Assembly (NCBI RefSeq): GCF_000144605.1
Contig: NC_014375.1
Span: 434,001-498,000 of the forward strand
Origin: Brevundimonas subvibrioides ATCC 15264
GTDB lineage: Bacteria; Pseudomonadota; Alphaproteobacteria; Caulobacterales; Caulobacteraceae
DNA length: 64,000 nt
Direction: 5' to 3'
Shown here: one piece after another, positions 43,358-53,237 of the stretch
Numbering within the stretch: the first letter of the stretch is position 1
Layout: every line of letters begins with the position of its first letter
Translations under genes and position numbers: made by a program
Notes under the pieces: generated by a model
Told to the model about the DNA's origin: nothing
The model's database searches: none
Seen by the model: the letters and a program-made list of their open reading frames with translations, nothing else

Positions 43358-44674
43358 GTGACCGGACCGATCGACAGCGTGGCCATCGTCGGCGGAGGCT
43401 TTTCCGGGGCCATGCTGGCGGCGCGGCTGGCCGAGCGTGGTGCCCCCTCGATCCTGATCAACAGGACCGCCGATTTCGGGCTGGGCGTCGCCTATTCCAC
43501 GCCCTTTGACGGTCACCTCCTGAACGTCCGCTCGGCGCGTATGAGCGCCCTGGCCGAGGATCCTGGCCATTTCGTGCGCTGGTTGCAGGATCACCATCCA
43601 TCGCTGGCGGACCCGGACGGGTTCGCGCCCCGTCGGCTGTTCGGCCTCTATGTCCAGTCGCGCCTCGCCGAGGTGGAGGCCCGTCATCCCGGCCGGATCC
43701 AGAGACGGATCGCCGAGGTCGCGGCCATCGTGCCCGAGGGCGTTCGACTGGACGACGGTGCGGTGATCGCCGCCGATGCCGTCGTCCTGACCACCGGCAA
43801 TCCGGCTCCGCGCACGGCGGGCCCGGCCGGTTCCTCGAACGCCGTCGTTCCCGATCCCTGGGCACCCGGTGCGCTGGGAAGGATCGCCGCGGACGACGAC
43901 ATCCTCCTGATTGGCACGGGTCTGACCATGGTCGATGTGCTGCTGAGCCTGAACGCCGGCGGATGGAGAGGGCGGGCCACGGCGCTGTCGCGTCGCGGAC
44001 TCCTGCCCCGGGGCCATCGCCTGAAACCGGACAGCCCGACATCCCCGACGGAGGCCTTGCTGTCCGGACGCCTGTCGACGCGGCTTTCAGAGGCCCGACG
44101 TCTGTCCGATCTGGGCGGCTGGCGCGAGGTGATGGAAGGCCTGAGGCCGATCACGGCCCGCCTGTGGGGCGAGGCGGACCTGGCCACGCGCAGCCGGGTG
44201 GTCCGGCATCTGCGACCCTGGTGGGATGTCCACCGTCATCGCGTGGCCCCGGCCGTCGCGGCCGTCATCGAAGGTCTGTGCGCTGAGGGACGTCTGGATG
44301 TCGTGGCCGGACGCGTGCGAACGGTCACCTCCGACGAGGGCGCGGTGCGTCTGGACTGGACCCCGCGACACGGCCCGGCCCGGCCGGCGCTCGGCGCACG
44401 GTGGCTGATCGACTGCTCCGGCCCCGGTCACGCTCCGGACGCCGATCCCCTGACGGCCCCGCTGATCGCCTCGGGGCGCGCGCGACTGGATCCGCTGGGA
44501 CTGGGGCTGGAGCTCGATCCGGGTGGACGCGTGCTGAACGCCGCCGGCGACCCCGATTCCCGGCTGTTCGTCCTCGGCCCGCCCGCGCGTGCGGCCTTCT
44601 GGGAGACGATCGCGGTGCCCGATATCCGCAAGCGAATCGAGGACGTCGTCACGGCCCTGACCGCTCAGGCATAG
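43358..44674 (+). CDS. FAD/NAD(P)-binding protein (HcaB-like N-terminal domain family)
   Basis: 438 residues from GTG 43358. The Rossmann loop VAIVGGGFSGAMLAARL is at residues 8-24, followed by GVAYSTPFDGHLLNVRSARMSALAEDPGHFVRWL, the signature of the NAD_binding_9 group of uncharacterised flavoproteins. A second nucleotide loop, LIGTGLTMVDVLLSL, lies near residue 190. RWLIDCSGPG and LFVLGPPARAAFWETIAVPDIRKR close the protein. Enzymes of this group have no settled reaction; some relate to hydroxyacylamine or siderophore hydroxylases. Its 3' end overlaps the convergent SRPBCC gene by ten bases. Confidence 0.84.
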   Translation: MTGPIDSVAIVGGGFSGAMLAARLAERGAPSILINRTADFGLGVAYSTPFDGHLLNVRSARMSALAEDPGHFVRWLQDHHPSLADPDGFAPRRLFGLYVQSRLAEVEARHPGRIQRRIAEVAAIVPEGVRLDDGAVIAADAVVLTTGNPAPRTAGPAGSSNAVVPDPWAPGALGRIAADDDILLIGTGLTMVDVLLSLNAGGWRGRATALSRRGLLPRGHRLKPDSPTSPTEALLSGRLSTRLSEARRLSDLGGWREVMEGLRPITARLWGEADLATRSRVVRHLRPWWDVHRHRVAPAVAAVIEGLCAEGRLDVVAGRVRTVTSDEGAVRLDWTPRHGPARPALGARWLIDCSGPGHAPDADPLTAPLIASGRARLDPLGLGLELDPGGRVLNAAGDPDSRLFVLGPPARAAFWETIAVPDIRKRIEDVVTALTAQA

Positions 44675-45144
44675 GCCCCGTTGCGCAGGTTGATGCCGTA
44701 TTCGACGCTGGCCTTGAGCGCCGACAGCATCTGGGTCCAGCCCATGCAGTTGCCGTAGGAGGCCTTGAGTCCGGTCGGCGTCTCGCGCCATCCCTCCTCT
44801 GCGATCCGCACCAGGGTTCGGCCGCCGTCGTCGAGCGGCGAGAAGGTCATGGTCACCGTGGTCATGTATTTCGCGCCGATCACGGGGTCGCCGTCCTTGG
44901 GGACGCCTTCGTTGGCCTCCCATCGTAGGACGATCCGCTCGTCCTGGATGACCTCGACCACCTCGACCGGGAAGGCACCGGGAAAGTCCGCGAAATCCCA
45001 CTGCACGGTTGCGCCCGTCTCGAGCCGTCCCGCCGCCCCGCCGGTGGTGAAATACTGGGACAGTTTCGCGGGATCGGCCACAGCCTCGAACACCTCGCGC
45101 ACGGGCCGGCCAACCCGGGTGCTCACCTCGAATTTCAGCTCCAT
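44665..45144 (-). CDS. SRPBCC (AHSA1-like) domain protein
   Basis: 159 residues, a START-like hydrophobic-pocket fold. VGRPVREVFEAVADPAKLSQYFTTGG opens the domain, then VVEVIQDERIVLRWE, MTTVTMTFSPLDDGGRTLVRIAEEGW and the final helix GNCMGWTQMLSALKASVEYG. Such proteins bind small hydrophobic ligands; in many bacteria they are paired with an ArsR regulator, as here. The ATG at 45144 was chosen over 45201 because the longer form would run across the operator and into the ArsR start. It diverges from arsR with 50 bases between. Confidence 0.86.
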   Translation of the reverse strand: MELKFEVSTRVGRPVREVFEAVADPAKLSQYFTTGGAAGRLETGATVQWDFADFPGAFPVEVVEVIQDERIVLRWEANEGVPKDGDPVIGAKYMTTVTMTFSPLDDGGRTLVRIAEEGWRETPTGLKASYGNCMGWTQMLSALKASVEYGINLRNGAYA

Positions 45145-45176
45145 CGTCCCTCTCCACGGTTGATGGGACGCCTTAT

Positions 45177-45196
45177 ATGTTATAGAAACATAACAT
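45177..45196. promoter_or_regulatory. AT-rich palindrome at the arsR start (likely operator)
   Basis: Arms ATGTTAT and ATAACAT with a six-base spacer, overlapping the arsR ATG at 45195 and lying 33 bases before the SRPBCC start. It is the most AT-rich stretch in the area. An ArsR dimer bound here would repress both divergent genes. Confidence 0.65.
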
Positions 45197-45518
45197 GTCA
45201 AACGACGACGATCTCGACAACGTTTTCAAGGCCCTGGCCAATCCGGTTCGGCGACGCCTGCTGGATGCGATGAAGGACGGGCCGCGCACGACCGGGCAGC
45301 TGTGCGAGGCCGAGTCCTCGCTGGATCGGTGCACGGTCATGCAGCACCTGAAGGCGTTGGAAACGGCTGACCTGATCATCGTACGGCGCGAAGGCCGTGA
45401 ACGCTGGAATCACCTCAACGCGATGCCGATCAAGGCCGTTCACGACCGCTGGATCGCGCCCTATGCGCGCGGAGCCGTGGCCATGCTGGCGGACCTGAAA
45501 GAGCGGGTGGAGGGCTAG
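45195..45518 (+). CDS. ArsR/SmtB family transcriptional regulator
   Basis: 107 residues, a winged helix: [34 protein letters not shown], the recognition part [39 protein letters not shown], and a C-terminal helix. It lacks the CxC metal site of ArsR arsenic sensors; the two Cys (in GQLCEA and DRCTV) are not in that layout. Paired divergently with an SRPBCC protein, a common non-metal arrangement. The ATG lies inside the operator palindrome, and there is no ribosome site upstream, so the mRNA is probably leaderless. Its end overlaps glmM by four bases. Confidence 0.88.
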   Translation: MSNDDDLDNVFKALANPVRRRLLDAMKDGPRTTGQLCEAESSLDRCTVMQHLKALETADLIIVRREGRERWNHLNAMPIKAVHDRWIAPYARGAVAMLADLKERVEG

Positions 45519-46864
45519 CCCGCCGCCTTCACCGCAGCCGACACATCCGCCACGACCCGTTTGACCAGGGCCCCGTCGTCGCCCTCGGCCATCACCCGGA
45601 TCAGCTTTTCGGTGCCGGACGGCCGGACCAGCAGCCGGCCCGAACCGTTCAGCGCGGCCTCGCCCTCGGCGATCGCCGCCTTGACCGCGGCGTCCTCGAG
45701 CGGCTTTCCGCCCGTGAAGCGGACGTTCTGCAGCAACTGCGGCACCGGCGCGAACTGGCGGGCCAGCTCGCTCATCGGCTTGCCGCTCTCGACCATCACG
45801 GCCAGCACCTGAAGCGCCGCCATCAGGCCATCCCCGGTGGTGGCGTGGTCGTGCAGGATCAGGTGGCCGGACTGTTCGCCGCCCAGGTTGAAGCCGCCCG
45901 AACGCATCCGCTCCATGACGTAGCGATCGCCGACCTTGGTCCGCTCCAGCGTCAGGCCGTCGGCCTTCAGGGCGCGCTCCAGGCCCAGGTTGGACATGAC
46001 GGTCGCCACCACGCCTCCGCCCTTCAGCACGCCGCGCCGGGCCCAGTCGCGGCCGATCAGCGCCATGATCTGGTCGCCGTCGACGACCTTGCCGTTCTCG
46101 TCGCAGACGATCAGCCGGTCGGCGTCTCCGTCCAGGGCGATGCCGATGTCGGCCCGGTACTGCTTGACCGCCGCCGCCAGGGTTTCCGGATGGGTCGAGC
46201 CGCATTCGGCATTGATGTTGGTCCCGTTCGGCGACACGCCAACGGCGCAGACCTCGGCCCCCAGCTCGAACAGGGTGGTCGGCGCGACGCGGTACCCGGC
46301 CCCGTTGGCGCAATCCACGGCGATGCGCAGGCCCGACAGCGACAGGTGGCGCGGAAAGGCCGCCTTGGCGATCTCGATGTAGCGGGGCGGGGCGTCGTCG
46401 ATGCGTTTGACGCGCCCGAGCCGGTTGGACGGGGCCAGGCCTTCGTCGAGTCCGGCATCCATCAGCGCCTCGATCTTCAGCTCGATCTCGTCCGACAACT
46501 TGTAGCCGTCCGGTCCGAACAGCTTGATGCCGTTGTCGGCATAGTCGTTGTGCGAGGCCGAGATCATCACGCCCAGGTCCGCCCGCATGGACCGGGTCAT
46601 CATGGCCACACCCGGCGTCGGGATCGGGCCGAAGGTGCGCACATCCATCCCGACCGAGGCGAACCCGGCGACCAGGGCGGGCTCGATCATATAGCCGCTG
46701 AGGCGGGTGTCCTTGCCGATCACCACCAGGTGGCGGCGGTCGTCGCCCGACATGAACAGCTTGCCCGCCGCCAGTCCGACCCGCAGGGCGATCTCGGCCG
46801 TCATGGGCGACGCGTTCGCCTTGCCGCGAATGCCGTCGGTCCCGAAATATTTGCGCTCGCCCAT
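45515..46864 (-). CDS. glmM: Phosphoglucosamine mutase
   Basis: 449 residues. It interconverts glucosamine-6- and -1-phosphate for UDP-GlcNAc. The start is [14 protein letters not shown]. The phosphorylated Ser104 lies in [13 protein letters not shown], the Mg2+ loop DGDADR is near residue 250, and GGEQSGHLI and [15 protein letters not shown] are the sugar- and phosphate-binding loops. It diverges from glmS with 119 bases between the starts, an arrangement that allows shared control. In many alphaproteobacteria folP and ftsH precede glmM; neither is here. Confidence 0.97.
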   Translation of the reverse strand: MGERKYFGTDGIRGKANASPMTAEIALRVGLAAGKLFMSGDDRRHLVVIGKDTRLSGYMIEPALVAGFASVGMDVRTFGPIPTPGVAMMTRSMRADLGVMISASHNDYADNGIKLFGPDGYKLSDEIELKIEALMDAGLDEGLAPSNRLGRVKRIDDAPPRYIEIAKAAFPRHLSLSGLRIAVDCANGAGYRVAPTTLFELGAEVCAVGVSPNGTNINAECGSTHPETLAAAVKQYRADIGIALDGDADRLIVCDENGKVVDGDQIMALIGRDWARRGVLKGGGVVATVMSNLGLERALKADGLTLERTKVGDRYVMERMRSGGFNLGGEQSGHLILHDHATTGDGLMAALQVLAVMVESGKPMSELARQFAPVPQLLQNVRFTGGKPLEDAAVKAAIAEGEAALNGSGRLLVRPSGTEKLIRVMAEGDDGALVKRVVADVSAAVKAAG

Positions 46865-46983
46865 CGTCAGCTCCCGGCCGAAATCATCCGAAACGCCTTT
46901 TTAGGTGATGACGTCCTAAGCCCGTCCTAGAGCAGGATATCGACGCCGTCATCCTTGGGCGGGGCGGACCACGGAGACCCCCT

Positions 46984-48813
<1,830 letters not shown>

Positions 48814-48886
48814 CGATTTTTCGCAAGGCGGGGTTCGCGATGGCTGCGCGTGCGTTAGGCTGATCCTGCCGTCAGGGGAGCCCGTC

Positions 48887-49765
48887 ATGACCACATCGCC
48901 GTCTCGCGTCCGCAAGGCCGTCCTGCCCGTCGCCGGGCTGGGCACCCGGGTCCTGCCCGCCGCCAAGACCACGCCCAAGAACATGCTGAACGTGTTCGAC
49001 CGGCCGATCCTGTCGCACATCGTCGAGGAGGCGCGCGCCTCGGGCATCGAACACATCATCTTCGTCGTCGGACGCGGCCAGGGCTCGATCGAGGACTATT
49101 TCGACCACGCCTACGAGATGGAGGCGATCCTCAAGGCCAAGGGCAAGGACGACATCCTGGCCCAGGTGGTGGCCGACCTGCCGAAGCCCGGCGAGATGAG
49201 CTACGTGCGCCAGATGGCTCCGCTGGGTCTGGGTCACGCCGTCTTCTGCGCCCGCGACCTGATCGGCGACGAGCCTTTCGCGGTCATGCTGCCCGACATG
49301 CTGATGATGGCCGACACCCCCGCGCTGAAGCAGGCCATCGACGCCCATGAAAAGACCGGCGGCAATGTCGTCGTGGTCGAACAGGCCCCGGAAGGCGAGA
49401 CCCACAAATACGGCATCGTCGCGCTCGACGGTCAGGACGGTCGGCTGAATCGCATGACCGGCATGGTGGAGAAGCCGCCCCTCGGGACCGAGCCGTCCAA
49501 CCTGTTCATCTCGGGCCGCTACGTCCTGACGCCCGACATCTTCCCGTTGCTGGCCGACCAGCAGACGGGGGCGGGCGGCGAGATCCAGCTGACCGACGCC
49601 ATGGCGCGGCTGATGAAGGTCAAGGATTTCCACGCCCTGGAGTACGAGGGCGCGACCTACGACTGCGGCGATCCGGTCGGCCTGCTGCGGGCCAATGTCG
49701 CCTATGCGCTGGAGCACGCATCACTGAGCGAGGCGGCGCGGGCGGCGGTGACGGGCCTCCTCTAG
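48887..49765 (+). CDS. galU: UTP-glucose-1-phosphate uridylyltransferase
   Basis: 292 residues. It forms UDP-glucose. The nucleotide loop VLPVAGLGTRVLPAAKTTPKNML is at about residues 12-34; EEARASGIEHIIFVVGRGQGSIEDYFD, GLGHAVFCARDLIGDEPFAVMLPDMLM and YGIVALD with MVEKPP are further family landmarks. It lies between glmS and sqdB on the same strand with 73 and 82 bases of spacing. UDP-glucose is the direct substrate of SqdB, so neighbourhood and chemistry agree. Confidence 0.96.
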   Translation: MTTSPSRVRKAVLPVAGLGTRVLPAAKTTPKNMLNVFDRPILSHIVEEARASGIEHIIFVVGRGQGSIEDYFDHAYEMEAILKAKGKDDILAQVVADLPKPGEMSYVRQMAPLGLGHAVFCARDLIGDEPFAVMLPDMLMMADTPALKQAIDAHEKTGGNVVVVEQAPEGETHKYGIVALDGQDGRLNRMTGMVEKPPLGTEPSNLFISGRYVLTPDIFPLLADQQTGAGGEIQLTDAMARLMKVKDFHALEYEGATYDCGDPVGLLRANVAYALEHASLSEAARAAVTGLL

Positions 49766-49847
49766 GCACCGCGCGTTACGGTCACGCTTTGCCAGTTCCT
49801 GCGCATCGGCTACGCATATCCCAACGAACACAAAGGGAAGCGAGCGG

Positions 49848-51104
49848 ATGAAGGTTCTGGTTCTGGGCGGAGATGGATTCTGCGGCTGGCCGACGGCGCT
49901 GCATCTGTCAGCACGGGGCTGGGACGTCACCATCGTCGACAACCTGAGCCGCCGCGATATCGACGTGGAACTGGGCGTCCAGTCCCTGACGCCGATCGGC
50001 ACGATCGAGGACCGGATCGCGGCCTGGAAAGAGGTGTCCGGCCGCGACATCGGCTTCGTCAACCTCACCGTCGGCAAGGATTTCGACGGTCTCGTCGCCC
50101 TGGTCCGCGCCGAGAAACCCGACAGCGTGGTCCATTTCGCCGAGCAGCGCGCGGCCCCCTATTCGATGAAGTCGGCGCGGCACAAGCTCTACACCGTCGA
50201 CAACAACATCAACGCGACCAACCACCTGCTGGCCGCGATCGTCGAGAGCGGTCTGGACGTCCACCTGGCGCACCTGGGGACCATGGGGGTCTACGGCTAC
50301 ACCACCGCCGGGCTGCGCATTCCCGAGGGCTATCTGACCGTCACCGTCCAGACGGATTTCGGTCCGACCGAGCAGGAGATCCTGTTCCCGCCCAATCCGG
50401 GCAGCATCTATCACATGACCAAGACCCAGGACGCCCTGCTGTTCCAGTTCTACGCGAAGAACGACGGGGTCCGGATCACGGACCTGCACCAGGGCATCGT
50501 CTGGGGAGCCCAGACCGAGGAGACGCGGCTGGACGAGCGGCTGATCAACCGCTTCGACTATGACGGCGACTACGGCACCGTCCTGAACCGGTTCCTGATG
50601 CAGGGCGCGCTGGGCTATCCGCTCACGGTGCACGGCACGGGCGGCCAGACGCGGGCCTTCATCCACATCCAGGACACGGTGCGCTGCGTCGAGCTGGCGC
50701 TGAAGAACCCGCCCAAGAGGGGCGAACGGGTCAAGATCCTGAACCAGATGACCGAGAGCCGCCGCGTGCGCGACCTGGCGGCCCTGGTGGCGGACATGAC
50801 CGGGGCCGAGATCCACAACGTCGCCAATCCGAGGCAGGAGGCCGACGAGAACGAGCTGGTGGTCGCCAACGACCAGTTCCGCGACCTGGGTCTGAAGCCG
50901 ATCACCCTGGCCGAGGGGCTGATGGGCGACGTCACCGACATCGCGCGCCGCTACGCCGACCGGGCCGACTGTTCCAAGATTCCGTGCGTATCGGCCTGGA
51001 ACGGGGCGCGGGCTGAGGCTCTGAAAGCCGCGCCGGCCGATCCCTGCGTCGCGAGCCAGGCCGCGTTCCAGACCGACTCCGTCCGGACCAAGGTCGTCGG
51101 CTGA
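49848..51104 (+). CDS. sqdB: UDP-sulfoquinovose synthase (SqdB)-type NAD-dependent enzyme
   Basis: 418 residues, an extended SDR enzyme. The NAD loop GGDGFCGWP is at residues 7-15. Catalytic Thr145 (LGTMGVYGY), Tyr188 and Lys192 (SIYHMTK) are in place. HFAEQRAAPYSMKS, DLHQGIVWG and RLINRFDYDGDYGTVLNRFLMQ are specific to the SqdB group, which adds sulfite to UDP-glucose. The product feeds sulfoquinovosyl diacylglycerol, a membrane lipid useful under phosphate limitation. A GGGAAGCGAG site precedes the ATG. The partner glycosyltransferase (sqdX/sqdD) is not next to it. Confidence 0.88.
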   Translation: MKVLVLGGDGFCGWPTALHLSARGWDVTIVDNLSRRDIDVELGVQSLTPIGTIEDRIAAWKEVSGRDIGFVNLTVGKDFDGLVALVRAEKPDSVVHFAEQRAAPYSMKSARHKLYTVDNNINATNHLLAAIVESGLDVHLAHLGTMGVYGYTTAGLRIPEGYLTVTVQTDFGPTEQEILFPPNPGSIYHMTKTQDALLFQFYAKNDGVRITDLHQGIVWGAQTEETRLDERLINRFDYDGDYGTVLNRFLMQGALGYPLTVHGTGGQTRAFIHIQDTVRCVELALKNPPKRGERVKILNQMTESRRVRDLAALVADMTGAEIHNVANPRQEADENELVVANDQFRDLGLKPITLAEGLMGDVTDIARRYADRADCSKIPCVSAWNGARAEALKAAPADPCVASQAAFQTDSVRTKVVG

Positions 51105-51112
51105 CCCTCTCC

Positions 51113-51976
51113 ATGGCGTCCCCATCCCTGCTGATCTTCGGGGCCGGCTATCTGGGCATCTCCGCTGCGCGCGAGGCCCAGCGGCGCGGTATGACGGCCG
51201 CCGCGACGTCACGCGACCCGGCGCGCCGGGCGTCGCTGGAGGCCGAGGGCATCGCGCCCGTCGATCCGCTGGACGACGCAGCGATGCAGGCCGCGGTCGT
51301 GAACGCGTCGGCGATCCTTATTACCGCGCCGCCGGACGCGCGCGGCTGTCCCGGTCTGCGGGCGCTGTCGCCAGCCCTGAGCGCCAGCGGCGCCTATCCC
51401 GACTGGATCGGCTATGTCTCCTCCACCGCCGTCTATGGCGACCGCGCCGGCGGCTGGGTGTTCGAGGATGACGCCCTGAACGCCGCCAGCCTGGAAGGGG
51501 CCCGTCGCGTCCGGGCCGAGGCCGACTGGCTGGACGCCGGGCGCGGCATGGGGCTGACCGTGCAGATCTTCCGTCTGCCGGGTATCTACGGCCCCGGCCG
51601 TTCGGTCGTGGACCGGCTGCGCGACGGCTCGGCCCGCATCGTCAGAAAGCCCGGCCAGATCTTCAACCGCGTCCATGTCGAGGACGCCGTGGGCGGGATG
51701 TTCGCCTCCATCGCCCGCCCGCGCCCGGGAGGTACCTACAATCTGTGCGACGACGAGCCGTCGTCCGCCGACGTGGTCATGAGCTGGGCCGCCGATCGCA
51801 TGGGCCTGCCCAGCCCGCCAGAGGTCGAGTGGACCGATCCCTCGGTCTCCGACGCCATGCGCAGGTTCTACCTCGACAGCAAACGCATCTCGAACGCACG
51901 GGCCAAGGCCGAGCTGGGCTGGCAGCCGATGTACCCGACGTGGCGCGAGGGGCTGGAGGCGCAGCTGACCGTCTAG
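51113..51976 (+). CDS. SDR/NAD-dependent epimerase-like protein
   Basis: 287 residues. The Rossmann loop is LLIFGAGYLGISAAREA. GYVSSTAVYGDRAGGWVFEDD and FRLPGIYGPGRSVVDRL resemble the YeeZ-type atypical SDR group, which keeps the Ser-Thr-Ala-Val-Tyr strand but lacks the YxxxK helix motif. FNRVHVEDAVGGMFASI and GTYNLCDDEPSS follow. Catalysis is uncertain; an NAD(P)-binding or regulatory role is possible. It begins eight bases after the sqdB stop and is likely co-transcribed. Its end overlaps the convergent eipA-like gene by four bases. Confidence 0.82.
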   Translation: MASPSLLIFGAGYLGISAAREAQRRGMTAAATSRDPARRASLEAEGIAPVDPLDDAAMQAAVVNASAILITAPPDARGCPGLRALSPALSASGAYPDWIGYVSSTAVYGDRAGGWVFEDDALNAASLEGARRVRAEADWLDAGRGMGLTVQIFRLPGIYGPGRSVVDRLRDGSARIVRKPGQIFNRVHVEDAVGGMFASIARPRPGGTYNLCDDEPSSADVVMSWAADRMGLPSPPEVEWTDPSVSDAMRRFYLDSKRISNARAKAELGWQPMYPTWREGLEAQLTV

Positions 51977-52590
51977 AAGGGCAGCAGGTTCCGCTGGCGG
52001 CTGTAGGCCATGGTGCCGACGTTGGCCCCCAGCCGCAGGCCGACGCCGGTGCGGACCGGGGCCAGGACGATACCGTCGGCGCGCTGGTAATTCACCCCCA
52101 CGCCCCCGACCAGATAGGCCGAGCCCTCGACCCCCGGATAGCGGCGGTAGATCGCGTCGGGCGCATAGAGGCCATAGACCAGGGTGAACACGCGGCTGGC
52201 ATTGCCGCCGACGTCCCAGCCGACCGAGATTCCCTGCCAGAACACTTCCTGCGAAGCCGACAGGTCCTTCATGTGCAGGGCCCCGCGGCCATAACGCAGA
52301 CCGACGACGGCGGCCCCGGCCCCTTCCTCGCCCGCGATATAGGCGGTGGGGCGGTCGCCCTGGTCGGCGAAGATCTTCTCGATGGCCGCGCCCATGGCCT
52401 CGGCCGCGATGCCCAGCTCGCGCGAGCCGGCGGCGACCAGTTCGTCGGAGGTGTAGGCGGGGGCCGTGGTGTCCGAGGCGATCGGATACTGGGGCTCGTT
52501 CGGCTGCTGCTGCGGGGCGGTGGCGCAGGCGCCGAGAGCGGTCATGGCCGTCGCGGCGAAGCCGGTCTGGATCAGGTGGCGGCGGTGCAT
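51973..52590 (-). CDS. EipA/DUF1134 family envelope lipoprotein
   Basis: 205 residues. The signal MHRRHLIQTGFAATAMTALGAC ends in a good lipobox (LGAC), so a lipoprotein is expected. The DUF1134 core reads SRELGIAAEAMGAAIEKIFADQGDRPTAYIAGEEGAGAAVVGLRYGRG and ends with SAYLVGGVGVNYQRADGIVLAPVRTGVGLRLGANVGTM. In Brucella the homologue EipA is a periplasmic beta-barrel needed for envelope stress resistance, with expression activated by the cell-cycle regulator CtrA. A near-consensus CtrA site lies 86 bases upstream here. Confidence 0.86.
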   Translation of the reverse strand: MHRRHLIQTGFAATAMTALGACATAPQQQPNEPQYPIASDTTAPAYTSDELVAAGSRELGIAAEAMGAAIEKIFADQGDRPTAYIAGEEGAGAAVVGLRYGRGALHMKDLSASQEVFWQGISVGWDVGGNASRVFTLVYGLYAPDAIYRRYPGVEGSAYLVGGVGVNYQRADGIVLAPVRTGVGLRLGANVGTMAYSRQRNLLPF

Positions 52591-52675
52591 GGTGGTGTCC
52601 CCGAAAGCTGGTCGTCCGCGACGCGGGCGAGGCCGCAGGGTCGCTGGGTTTTGCGGCAGACTTGCGGCCTCAAGG

Positions 52676-52690
52676 TTAACCAGACCTTAC
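52676..52690 (-). promoter_or_regulatory. Possible CtrA-binding site upstream of the eipA-like gene
   Basis: On the minus strand the site reads GTAA-N7-TTAAC. The CtrA consensus is TTAA-N7-TTAA(C), so there is one mismatch. It begins directly after the UPF0114 stop and is 86 bases before the eipA-like start. The call rests on motif match plus the known CtrA control of the Brucella homologue. Confidence 0.5.
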
Positions 52691-52691
52691 C

Positions 52692-53234
52692 TCAGTGCTT
52701 GTCGGTTTTCGCCGTCAGCCAGTCCATCAGGGCCAGCAGCACGCCCGAGACCACGAAGGTCAGGTGGATGATGACGCCCCACATCATGGCCGCCTCGTCC
52801 AGCGGGTAGCCGGGCTTGCCGATGTTCATGAACACCTTGAGCAGCTGGATGCCCGAGATCGCCACGATGGAGGCGATCAGCTTCATCTTCAGGCCCGAGA
52901 AATCGACCGTGCCCATCCACGGCGGCCGGTCCGTCTCGCCGTCCAGATCCAGTTTGGAGACGAAGTTCTCGTAGCCCGAGAACATCACGATCAGCAGCAG
53001 ATTTCCGGCCAGCGACAGGTCGACCAGGGTCAGGACGGCCAGGATCGCGTCGTTCGAATCCATCCGCTCGCCGATCACGAAGGCCTGCGGCACATAGTAG
53101 AACAACTCGGCCACGAAGACGGCGAGCAGCATGGCGAGCGCGAGCGCCAGTCCGACGTAGAAGGGGGCCATCAGCCAGCGCGACTGGAACAGAAGGCGCT
53201 CGAACGCCGTCTCGATGCGTGGCTTCAGCCCCAT
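52692..53234 (-). CDS. UPF0114/YqhA family membrane protein
   Basis: 180 residues with four membrane helices. The family start FERLLFQSRWLMAPFYVGLALALAML, then DSNDAILAVLTLVDLSLAGNLLLIVMFSGYENFVSKLD and MKLIASIVAISGIQLLKVFMNI are characteristic. Function is unknown in all species. The ATG at 53234 lies three bases after the pheT stop, so it is probably the last gene of the pheS-X-pheT transcript. Confidence 0.87.
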   Translation of the reverse strand: MGLKPRIETAFERLLFQSRWLMAPFYVGLALALAMLLAVFVAELFYYVPQAFVIGERMDSNDAILAVLTLVDLSLAGNLLLIVMFSGYENFVSKLDLDGETDRPPWMGTVDFSGLKMKLIASIVAISGIQLLKVFMNIGKPGYPLDEAAMMWGVIIHLTFVVSGVLLALMDWLTAKTDKH

Positions 53235-53237
53235 GCC

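Noticed and set aside
46865..46983. A glmS ribozyme in the glmS leader
   Set aside because: The gap is only 119 bases, shared with glmM, and has no ribozyme core; glmS ribozymes are a Gram-positive feature.
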